Source of the DNA: Fimbriimonadaceae bacterium
GTDB lineage: Bacteria; Armatimonadota; Fimbriimonadia; Fimbriimonadales; Fimbriimonadaceae
NCBI GenBank assembly: GCA_947447315.1
Contig: CANFJD010000007.1
Span: 1-23,884 of the forward strand
Length of the DNA stretch: 23,884 nucleotides
Direction of reading: 5' to 3'
Positions 7,058-13,344 of this stretch are shown here, in pieces. The notes beneath the pieces were generated by a model. That model had not been told where the DNA came from, did not search any database, and saw nothing but the letters and a program-made list of their open reading frames with translations. The position numbers were made by a program, and so were the translations under genes. Position 1 is the first letter of the stretch; every line of letters starts with the position of its first letter.

Positions 7058-7837
7058 ATGAATTCCCCCGCGTTCCGCATCCGCTACGGCTTTGAAGCTC
7101 CTGAATGCGAACCCCAACTGGAGAGCCTTCTCGCCCACCGCTCGGTACGGAGATACTCTGATCAGCCGGTTTTGCCCTCTCTGGAAACCACCTTGAAAGC
7201 GGCCGCCCAGAGCGCTTCCACCAGTAGCAACCTGCAAATGTGGTCGGCCATTCAAATTGAGCGTGGAGAAAAGAGAGACCGAATCGCCGACCTGTGCGCA
7301 AAGCAACGCCAAGTTCAAACCGCCCCGCTATTTTTCGCGTTTCTCGCGGATCACTATCGACTTGCATCGCTCGCGCCGGACCGCGCGGAACGCCTAGAAT
7401 TCACCGAGTTCTACACCATGGCTGTGGTCGATGCCGCCCTTGCTGCCGAAAGAATGGTGTGTGCGGCCGAGCTCGCCGGATTGGGAATCTGCTACATCGG
7501 CGAATTACGTAGTCACCCCGAGAAAGTGAGGGAAGAACTGAATCTTCCGCGAGGGACATTCGGCCTGTTCGGTCTCTGCTTGGGCTATCCAGACCCGTCC
7601 CGTCCCGCCGATATAAAACCCCGACTTCCGATGAACTCGGTCTTCTTCAGTGATGTTTACGATGCCGACAGGGGCATCGGTGACTATGACGAACGTCTGT
7701 CGCAGTTCTATCGGGAACAAAACATGGGCGACGCCACTTGGACTCAGCGGATTCAAGACCGACTCGGCGGCCCTGATATGGGTCCCCGCGCCTCGCAACT
7801 AGAAGATTTGCGCCGCACGGGGTTTGCCAAGAAATAA
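7058..7837 (+). CDS. NfsA/NfrA-type FMN-dependent NAD(P)H oxidoreductase
   Basis: A 259-residue nitroreductase-fold flavoprotein. Seen: the FMN-phosphate-binding HRSVRRYSDQPV (27-38), the QSASTSSNLQMWS segment (51-63), AAELAGLGICYIGELRSHP (136-154), and FGLFGLCLGYPD...KPRLP (168-191), all typical of NfsA/NfrA/YcnD proteins that reduce nitroaromatics, quinones, flavins or chromate with two-electron transfer. It ends 8 nt before the convergent sugar isomerase gene. A quinone/nitro reductase (MhqN) accompanies MhqO and MhqD in Bacillus; here the reductase is 2.3 kb away with its own promoter, so a joint role is only suggestive. Confidence 0.88.
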   Translation: MNSPAFRIRYGFEAPECEPQLESLLAHRSVRRYSDQPVLPSLETTLKAAAQSASTSSNLQMWSAIQIERGEKRDRIADLCAKQRQVQTAPLFFAFLADHYRLASLAPDRAERLEFTEFYTMAVVDAALAAERMVCAAELAGLGICYIGELRSHPEKVREELNLPRGTFGLFGLCLGYPDPSRPADIKPRLPMNSVFFSDVYDADRGIGDYDERLSQFYREQNMGDATWTQRIQDRLGGPDMGPRASQLEDLRRTGFAKK

Positions 7838-7844
7838 GCGGGCC

Positions 7845-8600
7845 TTAGGAAAGACCCAGGCTCTTCAGATACTCGTAGCTAGCGGCCACGGCGGCAATCG
7901 GGTCGCCGGGCGACTCATCCAGCTCAATTACTACAAATTCGGCGCCCGCGGCTTCGGCCGCAGCAACCAATTCTGGCATCGGCATCACGCCCTGGCCGCA
8001 CGGTGTCCATCGCGGCGTGTTAGCAGGATTGTAGTCCTTCACGTGAACCAGCGGAACCCTACCCTTCAGGTTGGTAACGTATTGCACCGGATCCTGTCCG
8101 CCAATGCTCACCCAGGCCGCATCAATTTCTGCCTTCAAGAACTCATCTGGTACCGATCCGTAAAGCTCTCCGAGACCATCGCCGTCCGCAAATTCGAAAT
8201 CATGGTTGTGGTAGAGCAGAGTCAAACCTGCTGCTGCCAGCTTCTCGCCAATCGGTCGCAATCGCTGACCGAAGCTTGCCCAACCGTCGGCATAGGCATC
8301 CGCGCCAATGTAAGGCACGATCACGTACTTGAAATCAAGGGTCTTAACGTCCTGGATCACCTGATCGAGATCCGCTTCCAGAAGATCAAGCCCAATGTGC
8401 GCGCCGCTGGCCTTCAATCCGCTTTCAAGCGACGCCACGCCTGCTTCCTGCAGGTATGCCGCCCAAGTGGATGCGGTCTGGTCGTAGAAACCGGCCATTT
8501 CCACGTATTCGATGCCGAGATTGCGGATGGCTTTCAGCGTGCCACGGAGATCGGAGGCGAGCTGATCGCGAAGGGTATAGAGTTGCACAGATACGCGCAT
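7845..8600 (-). CDS. Sugar phosphate isomerase/epimerase (xylose isomerase-like TIM barrel)
   Basis: A 251-residue AP-endonuclease-2/xylose-isomerase-like TIM barrel. Seen: start MRVSVQLYTLRDQLASDL, GIEYVEMAGFYD (29-40, first metal ligand region), LLYHNHDFEF (128-137), EIDAAWV (158-164), HVKDYNP (186-192) and FVVIELDES (222-230), which together form the usual divalent-metal site. Substrate is unknown; relatives isomerise or epimerise sugars, inositols or keto-sugars. The frame is open upstream to 8669 but the ATG at 8600 opens the first beta strand correctly and has GGGG 6 nt upstream. It follows the TPR gene by 37 nt and is likely co-transcribed. Confidence 0.85.
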   Translation of the reverse strand: MRVSVQLYTLRDQLASDLRGTLKAIRNLGIEYVEMAGFYDQTASTWAAYLQEAGVASLESGLKASGAHIGLDLLEADLDQVIQDVKTLDFKYVIVPYIGADAYADGWASFGQRLRPIGEKLAAAGLTLLYHNHDFEFADGDGLGELYGSVPDEFLKAEIDAAWVSIGGQDPVQYVTNLKGRVPLVHVKDYNPANTPRWTPCGQGVMPMPELVAAAEAAGAEFVVIELDESPGDPIAAVAASYEYLKSLGLS

Positions 8601-8637
8601 GTTGCCCCAATTATGACCGCTGCCCAGACTCGAGTGC

Positions 8638-9675
8638 CTAAGGTGACTGGGGAGTCCCGGTTGTCCCACTGGTCGTTTCCGATCCGGTAGTGCCGACCGA
8701 ATTCCCGTTGCCAGTCGTAGCCGGCGGGGTGCTGTCGGAAGGTGGCGTTGGATTAGGGACTGGGTTCGTCGGCTGGGGCCATTCTTGGGTCAAAAGCGCA
8801 TCGGCCAAAGCCTCGCCTCCCGGGTGAGCGTCGCTCCATCCCGCTTGTTCGGTAATCGCCAATCGAGCCCGGTCAATCGTGGCAATGTGCGTGATTTGCG
8901 CTCCTTTTTCGGTCCGTACGGTCACCTGGCTAGCACCTGCAACCTGGTGCAAAATGCCGCGTCCCACTTCGCCCGCAATCACGCGCTCTGCATCGTCCGG
9001 TCGCGCCCGCAAGGTGACGACGATATCGCGATTTCGGGGGTCTTGGTACGCCCACAGCAGGGCAATGCCAGCCGGAACTTGCCCCGCCACTGAGTTCATG
9101 AGTCGCCGATCCTCTTCTGCCAACGAACCTGCAATATTAATGCCAAATTCATGGGAAGCCACGGTTCCCGTCCCTTCAATCGGGTTAGAAACGGGGATGG
9201 TGGTTTTGCCAATGGTCGTCGGCACGTCGCGGCGCATTCCCAGCAGAAACGAACCGATACCAATAATCACGGCTACCGCCCCCATAACCGCCCAGGGTAG
9301 CCACGGGTGGGGAGTCGCCGGCGGCAGGGCAATCTGCTGGGCCGCATTTGCGACTTCGCGATCATTGATCCGTTGCTGGACATAGGTCAGCTTCTGTCGG
9401 TCCGGGGCAGATTCAGGATTTAGGTCCAGGGCCAACTCGTACCACTGCGCCGCTTGACCCAAATCGCCTTGCTCGGCATAAATGTCACCAATAAGCGTAT
9501 GGGCGTCGGGGTCTTCCGGGGCACGTTTCAGTACGGAGAGACACTGGTCAATCGCTGCGTCATAATTTCCGCGCATGCGTAGCAAATTCGCCCGCGCCAA
9601 ATCGTGGCTGTTCTGCTCAGCGATCTGAGCTAGCCGAGATTCGCCGCTGGTATGGATTGATTCAGAACTTGCCAT
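8638..9675 (-). CDS. TPR-containing single-pass membrane protein, uncharacterised
   Basis: A 345-residue protein. Residues ~25-105 contain two to three tetratricopeptide repeats (ARANLLRMRGNYDAAIDQCL; DAHTLIGDIYAEQGDLGQAAQWYELAL). A membrane helix spans ~124-146 (LPWAVMGAVAVIIGIGSFLLG) and is followed by basic residues. Residues ~150-290 are a soluble region with beta/alpha character that I cannot assign, and the last ~50 residues are a low-complexity Pro/Thr/Ser/Gly tail. The TPR face is likely cytoplasmic and the rest outside, since there is no N-terminal signal sequence. Located between dut and the sugar isomerase on the same strand. Confidence 0.82.
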   Translation of the reverse strand: MASSESIHTSGESRLAQIAEQNSHDLARANLLRMRGNYDAAIDQCLSVLKRAPEDPDAHTLIGDIYAEQGDLGQAAQWYELALDLNPESAPDRQKLTYVQQRINDREVANAAQQIALPPATPHPWLPWAVMGAVAVIIGIGSFLLGMRRDVPTTIGKTTIPVSNPIEGTGTVASHEFGINIAGSLAEEDRRLMNSVAGQVPAGIALLWAYQDPRNRDIVVTLRARPDDAERVIAGEVGRGILHQVAGASQVTVRTEKGAQITHIATIDRARLAITEQAGWSDAHPGGEALADALLTQEWPQPTNPVPNPTPPSDSTPPATTGNGNSVGTTGSETTSGTTGTPQSP

Positions 9676-9722
9676 GAGTAGAGTGTTTTACCGGTGAATT
9701 TGATTCAAGCGCGATCCGACGT

Positions 9723-10181
9723 CTATTGAACGCCTGTACTGCCAAAACCGCCGCTTCCGCGTTCGGTCTCATCAAGGCTGGCAACCGGTTGCCAATGAGC
9801 CCGCGCTACCGGGCAAATCACCAACTGACCGATTCGTTCGCCTTGAGCAAATTGGACGACCGAATCTCCTAAATTGATCAGCAATATTTTGATTTCTCCC
9901 CGATAGTCCGAGTCGATGGTGCCCGGTGTGTTCACCATCGAGATGCCGTGCCGGACCGCCAACCCACTTCGCGGTCGTATTTGCCCTTCAAATCCGAGTG
10001 GAATCGCTAGGCGAATGCCGGTTCCCACCAATTTTCGCTCCAGCGGCTGCAACTGTACCGATTCGGTGGACGTGAGATCCATTCCCGCGGCGCCATCGGT
10101 TTGGTAGACGGGTAAAGATGCCCCTTCATCTAGTTGGATAGGAATCTGGACCGGATCTAACCAGGAATCAAAGGTTGACAT
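9723..10181 (-). CDS. dut: Deoxyuridine 5'-triphosphate nucleotidohydrolase (dUTPase)
   Basis: A 152-residue trimeric dUTPase that hydrolyses dUTP to dUMP and pyrophosphate, keeping uracil out of DNA and feeding dTMP synthesis. All five family motifs are visible in order: AAGMDL (31-36), PRSGLAVR (70-77), GTIDSDYRGE (87-96 with the catalytic Asp), GERIGQLVI (114-122) and RGSGGFGSTG (141-150). The ATG at 10181 is chosen over a TTG at 10199 because it matches family length and has TATACT 7 nt upstream. It is divergent from pxpB with only 17 nt between the start codons. Confidence 0.96.
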   Translation of the reverse strand: MSTFDSWLDPVQIPIQLDEGASLPVYQTDGAAGMDLTSTESVQLQPLERKLVGTGIRLAIPLGFEGQIRPRSGLAVRHGISMVNTPGTIDSDYRGEIKILLINLGDSVVQFAQGERIGQLVICPVARAHWQPVASLDETERGSGGFGSTGVQ

Positions 10182-10188
10182 GGGCCAA

Positions 10189-10194
10189 AGTATA
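10189..10194 (-). promoter_or_regulatory. Putative -10 box of a leaderless dut start
   Basis: TATACT on the minus strand, 7 nt before the dut ATG, lies within the 17-nt gap between dut and pxpB. No ribosome binding site is visible between it and the ATG. Any -35 region would lie inside the pxpB coding sequence. Confidence 0.5.
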
Positions 10195-10198
10195 AGCA

Positions 10199-10843
10199 AT
10201 GAATCGCCCCCCGATCGATACCGGCGCCGAACTGCGCGATGTGATCGTGGAGCCTTTGGGCGAGTTCGCCGTTCTCGTCCGGAACCTGATGGATCCGTGG
10301 CGGTACACGGTCGCCTTGCCAGCGGTAACCGAACTGGTTCCGGCTCGCAGTGATCTTGGCGTCTATCTGGATCCCGCCGCTCCTGCCGTGTCGTCGCTAC
10401 AAATTCTTAAAAGCCTTTCGCGTCGTGCCGAAGGCCTTTCGGATAGCGCGAGCATCGAGATTCCCGTGCTCTACGATGGTGAAGACCTTCCAGAACTTGA
10501 AGATCGCATTTGTCAATCGGTCGTTAGCCTGCACCAGACGGGGGAATACACAGTTCAATTCATCGGCTTCATGCCAGGGTTTCCCTACATGACGGGGCTG
10601 CCGGATGGTTTACGGGGGCTACCTCGTCGCTCCACTCCACGGACGCGAGTACCTGCCGGGGCGGTAGCCATTGCCGAGGACACCTGCGGGATCTATCCCG
10701 CTGAATCTCCGGGAGGTTGGTGGCTTTTGGGTCGGACCCCGCTCAAAATTTGCGACCCGCGGTCGGATTTCTTTCTCTTCAAACCCGGAGATCGGGTCCG
10801 GTTTCGCGCTATCTCCCCCGCTGAGTTCGAGGAATTCCAATGA
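10199..10843 (+). CDS. pxpB: 5-oxoprolinase subunit B
   Basis: A 214-residue cyclophilin-like subunit (formerly KipI/YbgJ) of the ATP-dependent 5-oxoprolinase PxpABC, which opens the lactam of 5-oxoproline, a spontaneous breakdown product of glutamine, to glutamate. Seen: EYTVQFIGFMPGFPYMTGLP (116-135), PRTRVPAGAVAIAEDTCGIYP (147-167) and ESPGGWWLLGRTPLKICD (169-186), all family hallmarks. ATGA overlap with pxpA (10840-10843) indicates translational coupling. It starts 17 nt from dut on the other strand; its promoter probably lies inside dut. A TATAAG 2 nt before the ATG is too close to serve as a -10 box for this start. Confidence 0.93.
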   Translation: MNRPPIDTGAELRDVIVEPLGEFAVLVRNLMDPWRYTVALPAVTELVPARSDLGVYLDPAAPAVSSLQILKSLSRRAEGLSDSASIEIPVLYDGEDLPELEDRICQSVVSLHQTGEYTVQFIGFMPGFPYMTGLPDGLRGLPRRSTPRTRVPAGAVAIAEDTCGIYPAESPGGWWLLGRTPLKICDPRSDFFLFKPGDRVRFRAISPAEFEEFQ

Positions 10844-11502
10844 AGACAATCGACCTCAATGTAGACATCGGCGAAGGGATGCCGTGGGATCGAGATCTGA
10901 TGCAGATCGCCACGAGCGTCAATATTTGCATTGGGGGATACGCCGGTTCGGAATCCGGTTGTCTAGAAACTGCCGCGTTAGCCCGCGATGCCCATCTTGC
11001 CGTCGGCGCCCACTTTGGCTATGAAGACTCCGAACATTTTGGTCGCCAGTCGGATCCGTCTGCCCCTGCAATCCTCGCCATGATGGATCGCTGTTTTCGG
11101 GTCATCCCTCGGCTAGAACCTCACTACCTCAAGCCGCACGGGGCGTTTTACAACGACACGGCATCCGGTAAACGGCTCGATTTGCTTCGCGAGATCAGGA
11201 TCAAATTCCCGGTGCCAATGCTAGGGCTGCCGCGAAGCCATCAGGAGTCTACGCCCGGCCCGCTTTGGCGTGAGGGCTTCGCGGATCGCGCTTACATGGC
11301 TGACGGATCACTTGTGCCTCGTTCGGTTCCCGGGGCAGTTCTCACCGATCTCGGTCAGATTCGCGCGCAAGTGGTTGACCTCGCCGGGAAGGTCGATTCG
11401 ATTTGCCTCCACGGAGACCATCCCGGTTGCGTTGAACGGGCCCTTGTGGTCCGTGAAGCGCTGGAATCGGCTGGATTTATCGTGCAGAGGTGTTCCCAAT
11501 AG
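10840..11502 (+). CDS. pxpA: 5-oxoprolinase subunit A (LamB/YcsF family), short divergent form
   Basis: A 220-residue protein, shorter than the usual ~245-255. Retained family motifs: IDLNVDIGEG (4-13), VGAHFGYED (55-63), YLKPHGAFYND (96-106), EGFADRAYMADGSLVPR (145-161) and ICLHGD (188-193). The usual NIACGFHAGD is NICIGGYAGS here (28-37), so the His and final Asp of that motif are replaced by Tyr and Ser, and the segment before the final CLHGD is shortened. It sits between pxpB and pxpC with overlaps at both ends, which supports function in the same complex. Whether the substitutions affect catalysis is not known. Confidence 0.92.
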   Translation: MKTIDLNVDIGEGMPWDRDLMQIATSVNICIGGYAGSESGCLETAALARDAHLAVGAHFGYEDSEHFGRQSDPSAPAILAMMDRCFRVIPRLEPHYLKPHGAFYNDTASGKRLDLLREIRIKFPVPMLGLPRSHQESTPGPLWREGFADRAYMADGSLVPRSVPGAVLTDLGQIRAQVVDLAGKVDSICLHGDHPGCVERALVVREALESAGFIVQRCSQ

Positions 11503-12320
11503 AGCTAGTAACCTCGTTTGGCAGCGTTCAACGCGTTGGCGGGGTTGCCGTGGCGCGGCGTAGATTCGGAGTGCCACCGGGTGGCCCGTTCGATTTTGAT
11601 GCTGCCCGCCTCGCCAACGCCTTGGTCGGTCGCCCGCTTAACACCAATCTTTGGGAGTTGGCGATTTCCAGTGCCACATTCACCGCCGAAACCGACGGAT
11701 TCGTCGCCACGGTGGGCGCCAGCGCTCGGGTGACAATTGGGTCATCAATCGGTGTCACAAATTCCGTCCGGCGCGTCATCGCCGGAGAATCCGTTACCAT
11801 TGCGGTGCCTACCGCCGGATGCCGAGTCTACTGCCAGTGGGGCCTCATCGGACGCGAGGGGCGTATCGACTACGATCCGGGTTCGCAGGCGACCTGGGAT
11901 GTGATCACTGGACCGGATGCTCATCGATTTCCGGCCGGATGGCCCGAAACCGTGAGATTGTCTTCTCTCATGAATCGCGTCGGCGTCCGCGCCGTAGCGG
12001 AAGACCGACTCACTCACGATCACAAACTCCCGAGCAAGCCACAGGTTGTGGGTAGTGGTCAAGTTACTCCCCTCGGTGAACTGATCATCATCGGCCCCGA
12101 TGGTCCGGTGACCGGTGGTTACCCACAAATCCTCACGGTCGCTCGTACATCAATGTCGACGGTCGCGCAGAGCATCCCCGGTCAAGTAATTCGGCTCCGG
12201 TCGGTCTCTATCGAGGATGCCCGGGCACAATGGGATCTCCGGGAAGCCGCTTTCTTGACCCGACTCAAAGAAATTGGAGCTGGGCTTGCAACCCCCGTAT
12301 CCCACGTCCGTAATGCATAG
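11490..12320 (+). CDS. pxpC: 5-oxoprolinase subunit C
   Basis: A 276-residue KipA/biotin-dependent carboxyltransferase-like subunit, the partner of PxpB. Seen: RRRFGVPPGGPFDFDAARLANALVG (23-47), a YDPGSQ turn (128-133), SSLMNRVGVR (158-167) and the IGPDGPVTGGYPQI signature (201-214). The N-terminus is a little shorter than in E. coli. The GTG at 11490 overlaps pxpA by 13 nt; no better start is available. It ends TAG at 12318-12320, and the next gene begins at the last base of this stop (TAGTG). Confidence 0.92.
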   Translation: MFPIELVTSFGSVQRVGGVAVARRRFGVPPGGPFDFDAARLANALVGRPLNTNLWELAISSATFTAETDGFVATVGASARVTIGSSIGVTNSVRRVIAGESVTIAVPTAGCRVYCQWGLIGREGRIDYDPGSQATWDVITGPDAHRFPAGWPETVRLSSLMNRVGVRAVAEDRLTHDHKLPSKPQVVGSGQVTPLGELIIIGPDGPVTGGYPQILTVARTSMSTVAQSIPGQVIRLRSVSIEDARAQWDLREAAFLTRLKEIGAGLATPVSHVRNA

Positions 12321-13237
12321 TGAACGCAATGGGCATTGTAATTCTAGGTTTCATCTTCGTGATTGTTTCCTTTGTCTTGGTGGCTTCCCAAGGGTCTCTC
12401 CCCCCGGGCACTAAAACCGCTGGCGCGGCGTGGGGATTACGAATTTTTGGCGTCCTCATGATCCTCGGCGGTTCGCTGATGGCCACGGTGATTCAAGTTC
12501 CAGCTGGCTATCGTGCCGTCCTGCTCCGGTTCGGAGCGGTTCAGGGAGTGCTTTCGGAAGGCATCAACTTTGTGGTTCCCGGCGTCAACTCCGCGGTGCT
12601 GATGGAAGTTCGAACGCAGAAGGAAGATAGTAAGGCTACGGCAGCGTCCCGGGATTTGCAAACCGTCACCACCAGCGTCGCCCTCAACTTTCGAGTTGAT
12701 CCCGGTGAAGTCGGAGAACTTTACAAGAAAGTGGGTGATCAGTACACCGTCCGTATCATTGATCCGGCGGTTCAGGAATCCATCAAGGTGGTCACCGCCA
12801 GGTACACGGCCGAAGAGCTTATCAAGCAACGCGCCCAGGTGAAGCAAGAAGTAGAGGCAGAAATCACCAAACGGCTCAAACAGTACAACCTGATCGTAGA
12901 ACCGAGCGGTTTAAGCATTACGAACTTCGATTTCAGCCCGGAATTTAATAAGGCTATTGAGGCGAAACAAGTTGCGCAGCAGGAAGCTGAGCAACAGAAA
13001 TACGTTCTTCAGCAGGCTGAACTCCAGAAGCAAACTGCCATCGCGAAGGCGGAAGGCGTGTCGCAAGCCGCGAAACTTAACGCCGCTGCGCTTCAGGTGA
13101 ATGGAGGCAGTCTTGTGATTGCCCGCGAGTGGATCGATAAGTGGGATGGAAAGTTACCTCAGGTGAGTTCGGGCGGACAGTTCATGATTGATCTCCGTGA
13201 TTTGCTCAACGACAGCCCCACTTCAAAGAAGCGTTAA
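12320..13237 (+). CDS. SPFH/prohibitin-family membrane protein
   Basis: A 305-residue band-7 (SPFH) protein. Seen: hydrophobic segments at ~4-22 and ~38-58, then the SPFH core starting VPAGYRAVLLRFGAVQG and GINFVVPG (60-88), the RDLQTVTTSVALNFRVDPG stretch (111-129), and a helical, Gln/Glu/Ala-rich C-terminus (165-255) expected to form a coiled coil and oligomerise. Such proteins form membrane scaffolds and often modulate FtsH-type proteases. Start is GTG 12320 sharing one base with the pxpC stop, or ATG 12329. Placement directly behind pxpBAC suggests shared transcription; a functional link is not evident. Confidence 0.88.
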   Translation: MNAMGIVILGFIFVIVSFVLVASQGSLPPGTKTAGAAWGLRIFGVLMILGGSLMATVIQVPAGYRAVLLRFGAVQGVLSEGINFVVPGVNSAVLMEVRTQKEDSKATAASRDLQTVTTSVALNFRVDPGEVGELYKKVGDQYTVRIIDPAVQESIKVVTARYTAEELIKQRAQVKQEVEAEITKRLKQYNLIVEPSGLSITNFDFSPEFNKAIEAKQVAQQEAEQQKYVLQQAELQKQTAIAKAEGVSQAAKLNAAALQVNGGSLVIAREWIDKWDGKLPQVSSGGQFMIDLRDLLNDSPTSKKR

Positions 13238-13242
13238 GTCGC

Positions 13243-13291
13243 ATATTCCCTGGCGGAACCGGGGAATATTTCCACTTTCTGGGCAAAGTGG
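13243..13291 (+). other. Two tandem hairpins between the SPFH gene and the sugar transporter
   Basis: First inverted repeat: 8-bp arms at 13243-13250 and 13262-13269, with a possible inner GG/CC pair, followed by TTTCC. Second: 7-bp arms CCACTTT (13272-13278) and AAAGTGG (13285-13291) with a 6-nt loop. Neither has a proper U-run. They could end the pxp-SPFH transcript weakly or act as operators for the transporter; I cannot decide. Confidence 0.4.
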
Positions 13292-13326
13292 CGTCGAATG
13301 TATCGGTATATCATCGAAAATCTCAG

Positions 13327-13332
13327 TAGAAT
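13327..13332 (+). promoter_or_regulatory. Putative -10 box of the sugar transporter operon
   Basis: TAGAAT lies 12 nt before the ATG at 13345, implying a 5' leader of only about 5-6 nt. GAGAG just before the ATG could be a ribosome binding site only if the leader is longer. The same 12-nt spacing occurs at two other genes in the window. Confidence 0.35.
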
Positions 13333-13344
13333 GAGAGTCCCTCG

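Noticed and set aside
8601..8669. 23-residue N-terminal extension of the sugar isomerase
   Set aside because: It would overlap the TPR gene, and the family's first strand begins exactly at ATG 8600.
7824..8690. 288-codon plus-strand frame
   Set aside because: Shadow of the sugar isomerase gene; the composition is unlike a real protein and no motif is present.
10175..10196. TTGACA and TATAAG as a promoter for pxpB
   Set aside because: The two hexamers are only 10 nt apart and the second ends 2 nt before the ATG, so the geometry does not work.
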